The notes under the pieces: model-generated
The model's database searches: none
Told to the model about the DNA's origin: nothing
What the model saw: only the letters and a program-made list of their open reading frames with translations
Source: CALJFL01 sp036961205
GTDB lineage: Bacteria > Pseudomonadota > Gammaproteobacteria > Pseudomonadales > Halieaceae
Length of the DNA stretch: 64,000 nucleotides
Direction: 5' to 3'
Assembly (NCBI GenBank): GCA_036961205.1
Contig: JBALVI010000001.1
Span: 62,001 to 126,000, forward strand
In this document: positions 1-9,453 of the stretch, piece by piece
How the letters are laid out: the number at the start of each line of letters is the position of its first letter
How positions within the stretch are numbered: the first letter of the stretch is position 1
Program-made: the position numbers and the translations under genes

Positions 1-236
1 GAGGTCGAAGGCACCGTTGTGCTGAGCAAATGAAAGACCACATCAACGTCAAACAGTGCCTCGGCCAGCGACGCGCTGTCGTTGAAATCGCCTTGGCGGA
101 AATCGATCGCGCTGGGTGCAGGACGAAACTGTTCCGGCCCACGGTCATAGACTCGCACCGCCGCACCCTCAGCTAGCAGGCTGTCCACGAGATGTGATCC
201 GATAAACCCGCTACCACCAATCACAAGCGCCCTCAT
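1..236 (-). CDS. NAD-dependent epimerase/dehydratase, partial (runs off left edge)
   Basis: Only the first 78 or so codons are visible. They begin MRALVIGGSGFIGSH, giving the GxxGxxG dinucleotide-binding loop at residues 7-13, followed by an acidic residue after the second beta strand (VRVYDRG) and a later DVVFHL strand. This is the amino terminus of an extended short-chain dehydrogenase acting on nucleotide sugars. The start overlaps the stop of the upstream glycosyltransferase as ATGA, so the two are translationally coupled in the minus-strand polysaccharide operon. Epimerase, dehydratase or decarboxylase cannot be told apart from this fragment. Confidence 0.8.
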   Translation of the reverse strand, partial: MRALVIGGSGFIGSHLVDSLLAEGAAVRVYDRGPEQFRPAPSAIDFRQGDFNDSASLAEALFDVDVVFHLLSTTVPST

Positions 237-1447
237 CTTGTCACCTTTTCGTAAATCCGCTTTAGATCGGTATATATTTTCTCGTCATTGAACTGCGCAG
301 CGACGTAGCTCTGCGCCGCGGCACCCATGTCGTACAATGTTGCGTCGGGCAGCGCCGATACTTCACAAAGCTGAGCGGCCAACGCATCGGGGTAGAGCGG
401 CTCGAACAACCATCCATGTGGCCCACCTTCGACAAGCTCGGGAATGCCACCACGATCAGATCCGATCACGGGCTTGCCGGCGGCGAAGGCTTGGAGGATC
501 ACATAGGGGAAATTCTCGTGCCAAAGAGACGGCACCACCACGGCCCGCGCGCCGCGCAGCCACGCCTTCAGCGTATCACCCCATGCCGGGCCCACCATGC
601 GCACATTGTCTAGCTTCTGAGCGGCCTTTTCTAGTGAGACTCGATCCGGGCCGTCGCCCACGATAACGACAGGCACGTCCGGTGCAAGCTGAGCCGCCTC
701 TATCAGCACATCTACGCCCTTCTCGCCGATCAGTCGGCCGAAATAGAGCATGTATTCCCCAGTATTGAGGGGCACGTAATGCGCGGCGGCGTCAAACGGG
801 TTCCGCAAGAACTCGATCTCCACACGGCCATTGCCCCAAAACTCCTCGGTTTTGGCAGCCATGAAGCGGCTGGCGAAAAGAAAGCAATCCACGTTCTTGC
901 GCCACAGATCGAGATGGTCATGTACATAAGCCTCGAGCATCGACGCGGCGCTCACCGCAATGCTATCTTGACAGCACCGGTTTCGCAGCGCGCTGTAAAA
1001 ACGGCCGCCTTTACATTCCTCGCACAGCTTGCCATGGTGGAAAAGTTTGTAGTTTGGACAGATGTGCTTATAGTCATTGCAAGATAAAACCACTGGAACC
1101 TGAGCTTCGCGCGCGGCCTCCAATATTGACGGCGTTAGCTGCACATAGATTGCGAATGCATGAACAACATCTGGCCTGAATTCGCTGATTAGTCTTTCAA
1201 ATGCGAGTTTCGCATCAGTGTTATGTATCACTTTTCCCAGGAGTGTAGCTTTTTTCAGAAGGCTGCCGGTTTGATAATCCGCCACTTCAGGAAAAAAACT
1301 CGAGTATGGTGATTCGACATCAGGATCAGCAGCAGAAAAAAGTGCAACTTCATGGCCATTCCTCTCAAGGATTCGCGCAATTTCATGAAAGAACACTTCC
1401 GCTCCGCCACGAATTACGTAGTTATTGTGACAAAGAATCACTCGCAT
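233..1447 (-). CDS. Glycosyltransferase family 4
   Basis: A 404-residue GT-B glycosyltransferase that should add a sugar to the lipid-linked repeat unit on the cytoplasmic side. The amino-terminal donor loop GGAE lies near residue 15. The carboxy half has YFGRLIGEKG, VGDGPDR and the nucleotide-sugar motif around ENFPYVILQ. In the usual E-x7-E pair the second glutamate is a glutamine here. A cysteine-rich middle section (about residues 123-160, CNDY to RNRCCQD) resembles a known GT4 subgroup. It overlaps the epimerase downstream by 4 bases. Donor and acceptor are unknown. Confidence 0.85.
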   Translation of the reverse strand: MRVILCHNNYVIRGGAEVFFHEIARILERNGHEVALFSAADPDVESPYSSFFPEVADYQTGSLLKKATLLGKVIHNTDAKLAFERLISEFRPDVVHAFAIYVQLTPSILEAAREAQVPVVLSCNDYKHICPNYKLFHHGKLCEECKGGRFYSALRNRCCQDSIAVSAASMLEAYVHDHLDLWRKNVDCFLFASRFMAAKTEEFWGNGRVEIEFLRNPFDAAAHYVPLNTGEYMLYFGRLIGEKGVDVLIEAAQLAPDVPVVIVGDGPDRVSLEKAAQKLDNVRMVGPAWGDTLKAWLRGARAVVVPSLWHENFPYVILQAFAAGKPVIGSDRGGIPELVEGGPHGWLFEPLYPDALAAQLCEVSALPDATLYDMGAAAQSYVAAQFNDEKIYTDLKRIYEKVTR

Positions 1448-1549
1448 TGATAATTCTCCAAACTAATTTTAGGTATTAATATTGGCCAGCTACGTAAATA
1501 CTTTTACGGAAGACGCTCCGTTGGCAAACTACAAAATATGGGTTTCACT

Positions 1550-2944
1550 TTAATCCTGAGCAGGTACAGGAATATTTGAACTACGTTTCTTATGCAGTAA
1601 GAGGTTTGGATGCCCGTCAAGAGTACGGGCCGATTGCCGCATCGCCGCAACAGTGATAGCCGCAAATGTCCATAGGGCTAGAGAGAATATTTGATTTTCA
1701 AATGCTTGATTAACAAAATTAAGAGGTATAGAAGCCAAGAGTAGTATTTTCGCAACTCTACATGACTCGACAACCCACGTGGGCATACCAATTTCCACCT
1801 TTGCAAGCTGATTGTACACCATGAAGAAAAAAAGAATCCAGAGAAAGAATCCCACATAGCCATAATAGAAAAGAATAGCGATCCAATATACGTCCTCTAG
1901 CGTTTGATCGAGGAGGTCAACAAGCACTTGGTTAGGTACGTCGACAGTGTTCGCGATATTAGCCGCGAGACTAAATTTATCTGCCCCATATCCGATCAAA
2001 AGCATAGGGTCAGTCGCCACTTGCGGAAGAATCAAGGTAATGATGCCTAGACGTTGATTCATCAAGCCTTCCAGAATTTTTGGCGAGAAGATATAGGCCA
2101 TACTTCCGCGCTGGAGCTCTAGATCTAAACTCAATACCCCCAAGTACGCGTAGATTGCTATAACCAATAACACAGGACCCAACACGAACCACTTTCGCAG
2201 CTTTATCCAGTCGTTCTCGAGCCCTAAAAAACGTAATGCCAACAACGCTAGCATAAGCAGCAATACGATACGCGAACCGCTTAGATAACAAAGACACACA
2301 GCCAGCGAAATCGAAAAAATTAACTTATAATTTATACTAGGTCGTTGCGACACCAAGAGGACCACCAAGCCGATAAGCATAAGATATGCAAAGCCGATGG
2401 TATTTCTAAAAGTGCCAAATATTTCAAGATCATCTCGTCCACGATCTATCATTGACCCTCTACGCATCCCGAATAGGTCCTGTAATCCTTTAGGCGCGAA
2501 GAATTCAAGAGCGGGATAGCCCACAAGCCACTGCACCAACCCGATAAAACATTGGATGAAGAAGCAAACGAGAAAGACGCGTCTTATCGTCAAATATTTC
2601 TTGCTATCCCAATTTATTGCCGTGGCTAGGTAGAATACAAGAACATATCTAATCAGCGCTTTTGCGTTTAAGAAAGCTATGAATTTGTCAGCGTTCTCAG
2701 ATATAAGAATTGTTAGCACTAACCATGATGCGAATGCCCAGAATATGGGGTCTATCCAGCCCCCGATTCTCCGCAAGGTTCCTGACCGAACAAAGCCATG
2801 ACTTTGTATAACAAAAATGCCAATCAGCAAGGTAAGCTCTGGAACCTGAGAAAGTACAGCAACCCACATACCGCTGAGTTGAGCAAGGCCAAGAATAAAG
2901 TCCCAAAAGCAGACTAAATATATAGTAAGTATTAGAAAATACAT
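1550..2944 (-). CDS. O-antigen polymerase/ligase-like membrane protein (Wzy-type)
   Basis: A 464-residue, very hydrophobic protein with about ten to twelve predicted membrane segments and one large polar loop (about residues 290-340). That layout is typical of the O-antigen ligase/polymerase (Wzy/WaaL) family, which joins lipid-linked repeats in the periplasm. Sequence conservation in this family is low, so the call rests on topology, size and position between two glycosyltransferase genes in a cluster that also has a flippase and a chain-length regulator. Polymerase is favoured over ligase because the other Wzy-pathway genes are present. The codon use looks AT-rich compared with the core genes. 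Confidence 0.7.
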   Translation of the reverse strand: MYFLILTIYLVCFWDFILGLAQLSGMWVAVLSQVPELTLLIGIFVIQSHGFVRSGTLRRIGGWIDPIFWAFASWLVLTILISENADKFIAFLNAKALIRYVLVFYLATAINWDSKKYLTIRRVFLVCFFIQCFIGLVQWLVGYPALEFFAPKGLQDLFGMRRGSMIDRGRDDLEIFGTFRNTIGFAYLMLIGLVVLLVSQRPSINYKLIFSISLAVCLCYLSGSRIVLLLMLALLALRFLGLENDWIKLRKWFVLGPVLLVIAIYAYLGVLSLDLELQRGSMAYIFSPKILEGLMNQRLGIITLILPQVATDPMLLIGYGADKFSLAANIANTVDVPNQVLVDLLDQTLEDVYWIAILFYYGYVGFFLWILFFFMVYNQLAKVEIGMPTWVVESCRVAKILLLASIPLNFVNQAFENQIFSLALWTFAAITVAAMRQSARTLDGHPNLLLHKKRSSNIPVPAQD

Positions 2945-3079
2945 CGATTCTTAGTTTCTCTTATATCGATTCCGCAACATATTTTTGTTTCAAATATGAG
3001 CTCTCGTGAGCTAAGGGAACCACTTCAACTTCGCTCTTAAATATGAAGCCCGAAACTGCTGTATCGATGACATTTACCT

Positions 3080-4141
3080 TCAGAGTCCACGCGCAGTAGG
3101 GTTTGCATGCGCCCTTAGAGCCCTCTTCTCAAGATAAGCTTCTTTTCTTGTCAGCAATCCTGAAAATCTCTGTACATATTTGTTCTCCAGGAAAGGAAGA
3201 GCGCAACAAATTTTCACGAGAGTAGAGTAACATTTGAATAAAGCGGATTTTGGTTCTATAGAGTGAAAGAGCTTGTAAACTCTATCAGATCGAAGCCTAT
3301 AATCCTCTGGGTCAACTATCTTCCACAACAAGAACCACTTTATGGTGCGAGTACGGAACAATTCCGACCTAACCACTTTCCCTAAATAATCCCGTCTTTG
3401 ATATTGACTGTCGAGACTATGCAATATAATTCGGTAGAATCGCAACTTGGTTTCAACGTAATCTCCCTGATTCCAAACTATGTCACGCTCTCCTCCCTCC
3501 TGCGTGACCAATGGTGACTCCAAAATTTGATATCGCCAGCAATCGATTTGAGAAAAGAAGAGACCTACATGCGGCCAGGGCATGAGCGAGTCAGCAGGGA
3601 TGTCTGCTGCACGCCTAGCTGCCAGCTTTGGTACCAAATGAACTGGCGCGAACCCCAGTGAGCTCAACCCCCGTTTATGTAGTATCTCACAGAGATTTTC
3701 TGATTCGTAATAGCCAGCGTCGCATGGAAGAAAATATTTTGTCCCTCCACCGACTAGGGTCACAGGCGCCAAGAACCAAGCATTATCAGCAGCGGATCGC
3801 AGTTGTGAAATGATGTCCTTAAGGCCATCTAAGCAGATTGCGTCATCGTCACCGATCAAAATCCCCCACCGCCCTTCAAACGCTGCCCAAAGAAACAGGA
3901 AGTTGCGAGTAGCCCCAATATTTTTTTCTTGCCGAAAAGACCTGAGAGGAATAAGCGTCCTATATTTTTCTATTATTGTGGGTGTCAGGTCATCCGACGC
4001 ATTATCACTAACACATATCTCAATATCGGCTCGTAGCGTACTCTCAATCCTGCTTAATGTACTAAGTAACTTCTCTAGACTGGACGCCCTGTTATAGGTC
4101 GGAATGCAGATTGATAACAAAGGTAGTTCACTGCTTTCCAT
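3080..4141 (-). CDS. Glycosyltransferase family 2
   Basis: A 353-residue GT-A transferase. The first strand LLSICIPTYNRA (residues 8-19), the CVSDNASDD segment (about 43-51) and a metal/nucleotide-binding acidic motif IGDDDA (Asp98-100) place it in GT2. It probably adds one sugar of the repeat unit at the inner membrane face. It sits between the Wzy-like gene and the flippase, separated by gaps of about 90-135 bases, so it may have its own ribosome binding but share the long transcript. Sugar specificity is unknown. Confidence 0.85.
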   Translation of the reverse strand: MESSELPLLSICIPTYNRASSLEKLLSTLSRIESTLRADIEICVSDNASDDLTPTIIEKYRTLIPLRSFRQEKNIGATRNFLFLWAAFEGRWGILIGDDDAICLDGLKDIISQLRSAADNAWFLAPVTLVGGGTKYFLPCDAGYYESENLCEILHKRGLSSLGFAPVHLVPKLAARRAADIPADSLMPWPHVGLFFSQIDCWRYQILESPLVTQEGGERDIVWNQGDYVETKLRFYRIILHSLDSQYQRRDYLGKVVRSELFRTRTIKWFLLWKIVDPEDYRLRSDRVYKLFHSIEPKSALFKCYSTLVKICCALPFLENKYVQRFSGLLTRKEAYLEKRALRAHANPTARGL

Positions 4142-4228
4142 TTCCCTGACCTCAACGAGTGGTTGATATAGTTATGTCGAAACGAAGTCGATCATACATT
4201 GCCAATGATAGCCCCTACCCAACTCGTT

Positions 4229-5578
4229 CTACCGAGGAAATTGGGTGTGGCGAAAGGCTATAAAGATATAGGTCCCAAGAGGGAACGCAACAAGTACAGA
4301 TCCTAGGAAGTAAGCCACTACTGCACCCCTTGCACCGTACTGAGGAACTAGAATGATTGCGCTTGCAGCTGTGACACACGCACTAATGAACGAAACCACT
4401 ACAAATGGCTCCACCTTGTGTACTCTTAAGTACAAAGATTGTGCAAAAGTGACGTGAGTCGACAAACCACATATCGCCAACAGAGCAAAGAGTTTCGGAT
4501 CTAACAACCTCTCTGATATTGGCAAAGATAATCTGCCTCCGATTTCAACTAACATTGCCAAGAAAAACAGACCTACCACAGTAAGTACGCTGGATTGTCG
4601 AACAGTACTCCAAAAGGTTTTATTGAGCAAATCAAACTCTCTACGCGCAACAAGGCTCCCCATATTTGGGGCCTTCGTTGTAAGCCAAGCTGATGTAAGC
4701 CCCAAGGCGGAATAAACGATCTGCGCGCTCATTCCATATCGACCAGCGTCCACAGGGCCGGAAAAGTACAAAATCAAGGGATTGAAAAACTGAAAAATAA
4801 AGAAACCACTTATCCAGCTAACAGCAATTCTCCATTGAAAAGGCCATACCTCCGTTTTCCAGTTAATGGATAGGCTTGAATCCGCAGGTTTCATAATATC
4901 TGCTAAGATTCCTCGATACTTCCAAGTTATAGCAGGCAGTCCTACTAGAACGTGCGCGAATGCGCCCACCGCAATCGACATCAGATCAGTCCCTTCAATC
5001 AAAAGCAGCCAAATCAGTACCACACTACAAACTGACTGCCCCAACCGGACCTTTGCCACTTCGGCAATATAGTCGCAACCCTCTAGTAGGACAAAGTATC
5101 CATTCATAAAGAGACTGATCGACGTTGCGAAAACTATAAGTATCCACTCGAGCCTTATCTCGACCGCATTTGCGCCAGCGTTTTCCAGGAAGTAATAGCC
5201 TCCTGGTGCTAACAATAAGAAGAAAATTAGCGCGGCAGAAAGATACCATACTCGGGTAAATCTCCCGATTGACCGCAGCCTATTTAGCGCTTCAAAACTG
5301 CCCTCAAATTTTGCTTCTACCCACTTCAGCTTAACGACTTCATGGGTCACGAATTGCACTATCGCAGTGTTGAGCCCCATTTCAACTAATGCCTGTAGAG
5401 CCAACAAGCTAAAAAAAGTATAATAGTAACCTTGGAGTTCCGGAGTGAGATATTCTGCAACTAGAAAAATCGTCGCTACGCCACTGCCGGCCCTCCACAA
5501 CTTCAACACAAGTGTTGCACGAATTTTTGCGTCAAGACCGACTACGCTGGAAAGTTTTCTAGCGATCTTCGATATCAC
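4229..5578 (-). CDS. Oligosaccharide flippase (Wzx-like, MOP superfamily)
   Basis: A 449-residue polytopic protein with roughly twelve hydrophobic segments and an amino-terminal region (VVGLDAKIRATLVLKLWRAG then a long membrane segment) resembling MOP-superfamily polysaccharide exporters. It would translocate the undecaprenyl-linked repeat unit across the inner membrane for the Wzy-like polymerase encoded two genes downstream. The identification rests on topology, size and context rather than on a signature motif. A separate ABC export pair lies at 20192-21684, so this locus carries two possible export routes. Confidence 0.72.
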   Translation of the reverse strand: MISKIARKLSSVVGLDAKIRATLVLKLWRAGSGVATIFLVAEYLTPELQGYYYTFFSLLALQALVEMGLNTAIVQFVTHEVVKLKWVEAKFEGSFEALNRLRSIGRFTRVWYLSAALIFFLLLAPGGYYFLENAGANAVEIRLEWILIVFATSISLFMNGYFVLLEGCDYIAEVAKVRLGQSVCSVVLIWLLLIEGTDLMSIAVGAFAHVLVGLPAITWKYRGILADIMKPADSSLSINWKTEVWPFQWRIAVSWISGFFIFQFFNPLILYFSGPVDAGRYGMSAQIVYSALGLTSAWLTTKAPNMGSLVARREFDLLNKTFWSTVRQSSVLTVVGLFFLAMLVEIGGRLSLPISERLLDPKLFALLAICGLSTHVTFAQSLYLRVHKVEPFVVVSFISACVTAASAIILVPQYGARGAVVAYFLGSVLVAFPLGTYIFIAFRHTQFPR

Positions 5579-5791
5579 AAAGATACCTATCTCCTTATCT
5601 AGAGTAGTCCAAAGGAAAGTAAACCGCTCACACGTTTTGGCTCGCCCCGGAGCTTTTCATCGCTGGGATTCCTTATCCAAATAGACTGACATAATTCGAT
5701 CTCCTTGAAAGGAAAAAATACGACCATTCCAACCAATAATAAAGCGAAAGAATGAACTGGCGAACATTCTCGTCTGGGCACTCGATTCGTG

Positions 5792-6636
5792 CTACGAACA
5801 CAGTTGCTGAATCTGTCGGGAGTGCTTTTCCGAGTGAAGAAAGAAGAAATTAGTTTCTGTTGTATGCTCATCCATCTCGAAGAACTCAACCAGCCTGTAC
5901 CCGCTTGCTGTAAACGCCCGATATCCATCAGACCTAAAGAGATCAAAAATCTCATTAGGGTCATAATTGAATTTTGCGATCCATTTCCGCAGTATTTCAG
6001 AAAAAACTATAGGCCGGTCACGTAGAATCGTCCTCATGCCCCCTTTGTATACCAATAATTCAGCCCCTTCTACGTCGCATTTTATGAAGTCAACTGGAGA
6101 TCCTAGCTCACTCGAAAACTCTTCCAAAGTCTTCACCGTACATTTACAGACCTTTACATCTTCTCGATCGCTAACATTTCTGGATGAGGCATTAATCAGG
6201 CCTTCCTTATAGTAGTAAAATTCAATTTCGCCTGCACTGTCTGAGAAGCCGAACTCATACGCGGTAGCATTTTTTATAGCATTTATTCTGAAGTTTTTTT
6301 GCAAGTAGCTATAAGTCTCTGGGATAGGCTCGAAGCTGTACACTCGACAGTGGCGCTTAGACATCGCAACGTTGATAGAGTACCAACCCATATTGGCGTC
6401 AATGTCAAAAACCGTATCATCAACCGATACGAGGTTTTCAATCATTTCAGAATGAGGCGGGCATCTTCAGTTTCCAGAAGGCGCTTTTCATCTGATACTT
6501 CCATGCCACCGTATTTCGATCTCCATCGATAACAGCCGTATTCAGAGAACCCATACTCACAGACATTGACTCTGGCCTCATGCAACTTTAGATGGCCGAA
6601 TTTGTTCTGTTGGATATCGGTTGCCCTTACTTTGCC
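5792..6636 (-). pseudogene. FkbM-family methyltransferase, frameshifted
   Basis: The 217-codon frame starting at 6445 contains the methyltransferase core (YSFEPIPETYSYL, DFIKCDVEGAELLV) but begins right at SAM motif I. The missing amino part is readable just upstream in another frame from 6636 to 6442, ending LLETEDARLILK and a stop that overlaps the ATG. Restoring one A in the A-run at 6445-6447 fuses the two frames into about 281 codons, close to the 311-residue paralogue at 8518-9453. Motif I reads DIDAN instead of DIGAN/DVGAN, so the SAM-binding glycine is also lost. No good start codon is seen for the upstream part. Either a decayed gene or a sequencing indel plus a substitution. Nothing else is seen up to 6825. 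Confidence 0.75.
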
Positions 6637-6825
6637 CTACCGTGAGCCTGTTTAGAGGAATCACATTTGTTCTGGTAACCCTAGCGAATAGGGTCAACGT
6701 GAAAAACCTAAATAAACTGTTGATTTTTTTGACCAAAGAAATACGAATACAATAACACCGATTTATACAGTTACTATAGCGAAAACATGTATGCCTTCCC
6801 GTAGATTCCAACACAGCAAAAATAC

Positions 6826-7749
6826 TTAAAAATTGTCTCTATCAAGCCCCCCGAGTACATTTAGGTGATCTTGCTGACCGACTAATCCACACACGAGTGG
6901 GTCTAAACCGCGCAACTTCATTCGTACTAATAGTTCAGGTTGCGTAGATAGAGCCTCTAAAAACCAGCTTCCAAACCCACCATCGATTAGATGGTCTTCA
7001 ACAGTAGTCACATTCTTCCATTTAGCGACTTGTTCTACCTGAATAGACTTGTCCCTAATTCCCCAGATTGGCAAGGAATAAAGAGAATATCCCGCAGCCT
7101 GCTCACTTTTTATCCAATGGTTCGCAAGCTCAAGAACGCCGCCGGTAGTAAGTAATATCTGATCCGTACTATCTGTTGGTTGATGGACCGGAATCCAACG
7201 GCCTGGTTCAAGTTCGGGCACATAATCATGTATCAATAGCTCACCGGCCTTACCTAACCGAAGATAGGAGGGGCCTGGATTGCTCAGAAGATAGCGCATG
7301 CAACCACGCACCTCATTCGGGTCACCGGGCGCTGCAATTACCATATTTGGGAGCACACGCATCAGCGCATAATCTTGAACTGCATGATGAGAATACCCCA
7401 AATTCCCGTAAGCCAATCCACCACCAACAGATACAACTGTCACTGGCAATTTGTGATAGTCGACATCATTCCTAAGCTGCTCTGCACATCTAAAAATAGG
7501 GAAATTTGCAATCGAATATACAAATACATGCATGCCCTCTGAGGCAAGTCCTGCGGCCAGCCCCATCATGTTTTGTTCTGCAACACCTGCGTTAAAAAAT
7601 CTATCTGGAAAGGACTCTGCAAACGGCTCTACGACGTTGTAACCAAGATCCCCTACTACGAGCGCTATGTTAGCGTTATCGTGAGCAGCGGCTAAAAGCT
7701 CGGCAATGAAGGCATTACGCATACTAATCTTCCAATTCTTTGAGCGCAA
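6826..7749 (-). CDS. Transketolase-like protein, C-terminal subunit (pyrimidine-binding half)
   Basis: A 307-residue protein matching the pyrimidine-binding and C-terminal domains of a split transketolase. It carries the catalytic-glutamate segment NAGVAEQNMMGLAAGLA (about residues 53-69), which activates thiamine diphosphate, and a transketolase_C region after about residue 185. Its gene overlaps the N-terminal subunit gene by 26 bases, and the two should form one heteromeric enzyme. Its place at the end of the CDP-3,6-dideoxyhexose cassette suggests two-carbon transfer to or from a nucleotide sugar, not central pentose-phosphate metabolism. The substrate is inferred. Confidence 0.85.
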   Translation of the reverse strand: MRSKNWKISMRNAFIAELLAAAHDNANIALVVGDLGYNVVEPFAESFPDRFFNAGVAEQNMMGLAAGLASEGMHVFVYSIANFPIFRCAEQLRNDVDYHKLPVTVVSVGGGLAYGNLGYSHHAVQDYALMRVLPNMVIAAPGDPNEVRGCMRYLLSNPGPSYLRLGKAGELLIHDYVPELEPGRWIPVHQPTDSTDQILLTTGGVLELANHWIKSEQAAGYSLYSLPIWGIRDKSIQVEQVAKWKNVTTVEDHLIDGGFGSWFLEALSTQPELLVRMKLRGLDPLVCGLVGQQDHLNVLGGLDRDNF

Positions 7750-8521
7750 CTGCTAGCTGCTCTGAATTTGGATTACGATAATGCCATTCAACCTTGTTTT
7801 CCATAAACGATACGCCTTTACCCTTTACTGTGTGAGCTATAATTGCCCTCGGCCTACTTCCACCTCTAGACGCAAGCACTTTGTCTAACTCTACGTGGTC
7901 ATGCCCATCTACCTCTGATACCAAACATCCAAACGCCACGAGCTTATCGGCAAGCGGCTCTAAAGCCAATGTTTTTGAAACAGAAGTAAGGCTTTGCAAC
8001 TTATTATAATCAATGATTGCATAGAGGTTTGATAGCTTATGGTGTGAAGCGAACATCAAAGCCTCCCAGTTAGCACCCTCATCCATTTCACCGTCACCCA
8101 AGATGACATAAGTACGCCAAGCTAAGCCCAATCTCTTAGCATATAGTGCTTTACCGACAGCGAAAGGCAACCCATGCCCTAGCGCACCTGTAGAAAATTC
8201 CACACCATTAACTTTGTGACTTATATGATTCATTAACCAGGATTCATTTTTTCCAAAAGTAACCAAATCATCTTCATTCAAAAAACCCACTTCAGCTAAT
8301 GCTGCATAAACTGCGACGCAGGCGTGACCTTTGCTTAATATGAATCGGTCTCGTTCGCCCATCATCGGTTGAGATGCATCAAAACGCATGACACCCCCAT
8401 ATAGCACGGCCAAAATATCGGATATGGAAAGCGCTGATCCTATGTGCGATGCGCGAGCGCGATGCACCATTTTTAGAGACTGTCGGCGTATGTCTCTCGC
8501 TAATCTGTTAGTGTCTGTCAT
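7724..8521 (-). CDS. Transketolase-like protein, N-terminal subunit (PP-binding half)
   Basis: A 265-residue protein corresponding to the diphosphate-binding domain of transketolase. HASHIGSALS and KGHACVAVYAAL match the transketolase entry motifs, TGALGHGLPFAVG follows, and the thiamine diphosphate/Mg motif runs from GDGEMDEG to IDYNK. It needs the overlapping C-terminal subunit gene for a complete active site. It overlaps the FkbM gene upstream by 4 bases and so belongs to the tightly packed sugar cassette. Housekeeping transketolase is normally one polypeptide of about 660 residues. The split form here points to a specialised role. Confidence 0.85.
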   Translation of the reverse strand: MTDTNRLARDIRRQSLKMVHRARASHIGSALSISDILAVLYGGVMRFDASQPMMGERDRFILSKGHACVAVYAALAEVGFLNEDDLVTFGKNESWLMNHISHKVNGVEFSTGALGHGLPFAVGKALYAKRLGLAWRTYVILGDGEMDEGANWEALMFASHHKLSNLYAIIDYNKLQSLTSVSKTLALEPLADKLVAFGCLVSEVDGHDHVELDKVLASRGGSRPRAIIAHTVKGKGVSFMENKVEWHYRNPNSEQLAVALKELED

Positions 8522-9453
8522 AAATTGTTGAGCATCTCTATAAAATCAACGTGTTTCTCACAGTGTAGGAATACATAATTTGTTTCAATTGTCTCGCCAT
8601 CTACAGCCCGTAAACGCCTAACGCCCAATTCACCGACCGCGAAACAGACATAGCCGCGTTCAGCAAAAAACTCAATCATGTCTGTAGGGTGATAACCAAA
8701 TGGCTTAGCCCATTTTCTAAGCAGTTCAGCAAAGACGATTGGCCGACACTCTTCGAGAGTTTGTCGACCACCACGAAAGACTAGCAGCTCTGCTCCTTCA
8801 ACATCACATTTGACAAAATCTGGGCGAACATTTTGATTGGCACACCATTGGTCAAGGGTTAACGTCAGCGCGGTTACGCGGCGGGCATCTTCGGCATCAG
8901 CCACATTTAGTAGAGAAGCGTTTGTACCGCTAGATGGTGCTACAAAAAACTCGAAACAGCCATTTTCTTCCGACAACCCAAAATTGTAACAATGCACTCT
9001 GTCCCCGACACTATTTTTTGCGACATTACGCTGCAAGTAGGAATAACTGGAAGGCATCGGCTCAAAAGCATAGATATTAGCGTCATGAAGCCGTTTTGCA
9101 AATCGAATAGAATACCATCCAATATTTGCTCCTACGTCCAAAATACTCTTAGCACTTGAACTAAGTAGGTCCATGACTCTAGTTTCATCAGGTTCGTATC
9201 TATCAAAGTTCATAATTTCAATCGGCGCTACGCGAGCCTCGAGAGGGGGAGCATATAGCCAGATATTGTCATCGCTTATCCGAAAACTCACTCCCATTTC
9301 ATCGACACAGATTTCACAAATATCTGTTGTTCTAATAATATCCACATAGTCGAAAAGGATCTTATGGATATCTAGGGCGCCACTAATAAATTCCTGCTTA
9401 CCTAATAAGCCTTTAGAATAGCTCGACTTTAGACTTTCTAACTTTGATTTCAT
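8518..9453 (-). CDS. FkbM-family SAM-dependent methyltransferase
   Basis: A 311-residue FkbM-type methyltransferase. SAM motif I is ILDVGANIGWYS (Asp106-Asn110 region), followed by YAFEPMPSSYSYL and the FVKCDVEGAELLVF motif. The family makes O-methyl groups on sugars or other hydroxylated small molecules. The gene overlaps both neighbours by 4 bases, between the epimerase/reductase and the split transketolase, so it likely methylates the unusual dideoxy sugar or the glycan carrying it. A frameshifted paralogue lies at 5792-6636. Confidence 0.87.
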   Translation of the reverse strand: MKSKLESLKSSYSKGLLGKQEFISGALDIHKILFDYVDIIRTTDICEICVDEMGVSFRISDDNIWLYAPPLEARVAPIEIMNFDRYEPDETRVMDLLSSSAKSILDVGANIGWYSIRFAKRLHDANIYAFEPMPSSYSYLQRNVAKNSVGDRVHCYNFGLSEENGCFEFFVAPSSGTNASLLNVADAEDARRVTALTLTLDQWCANQNVRPDFVKCDVEGAELLVFRGGRQTLEECRPIVFAELLRKWAKPFGYHPTDMIEFFAERGYVCFAVGELGVRRLRAVDGETIETNYVFLHCEKHVDFIEMLNNL

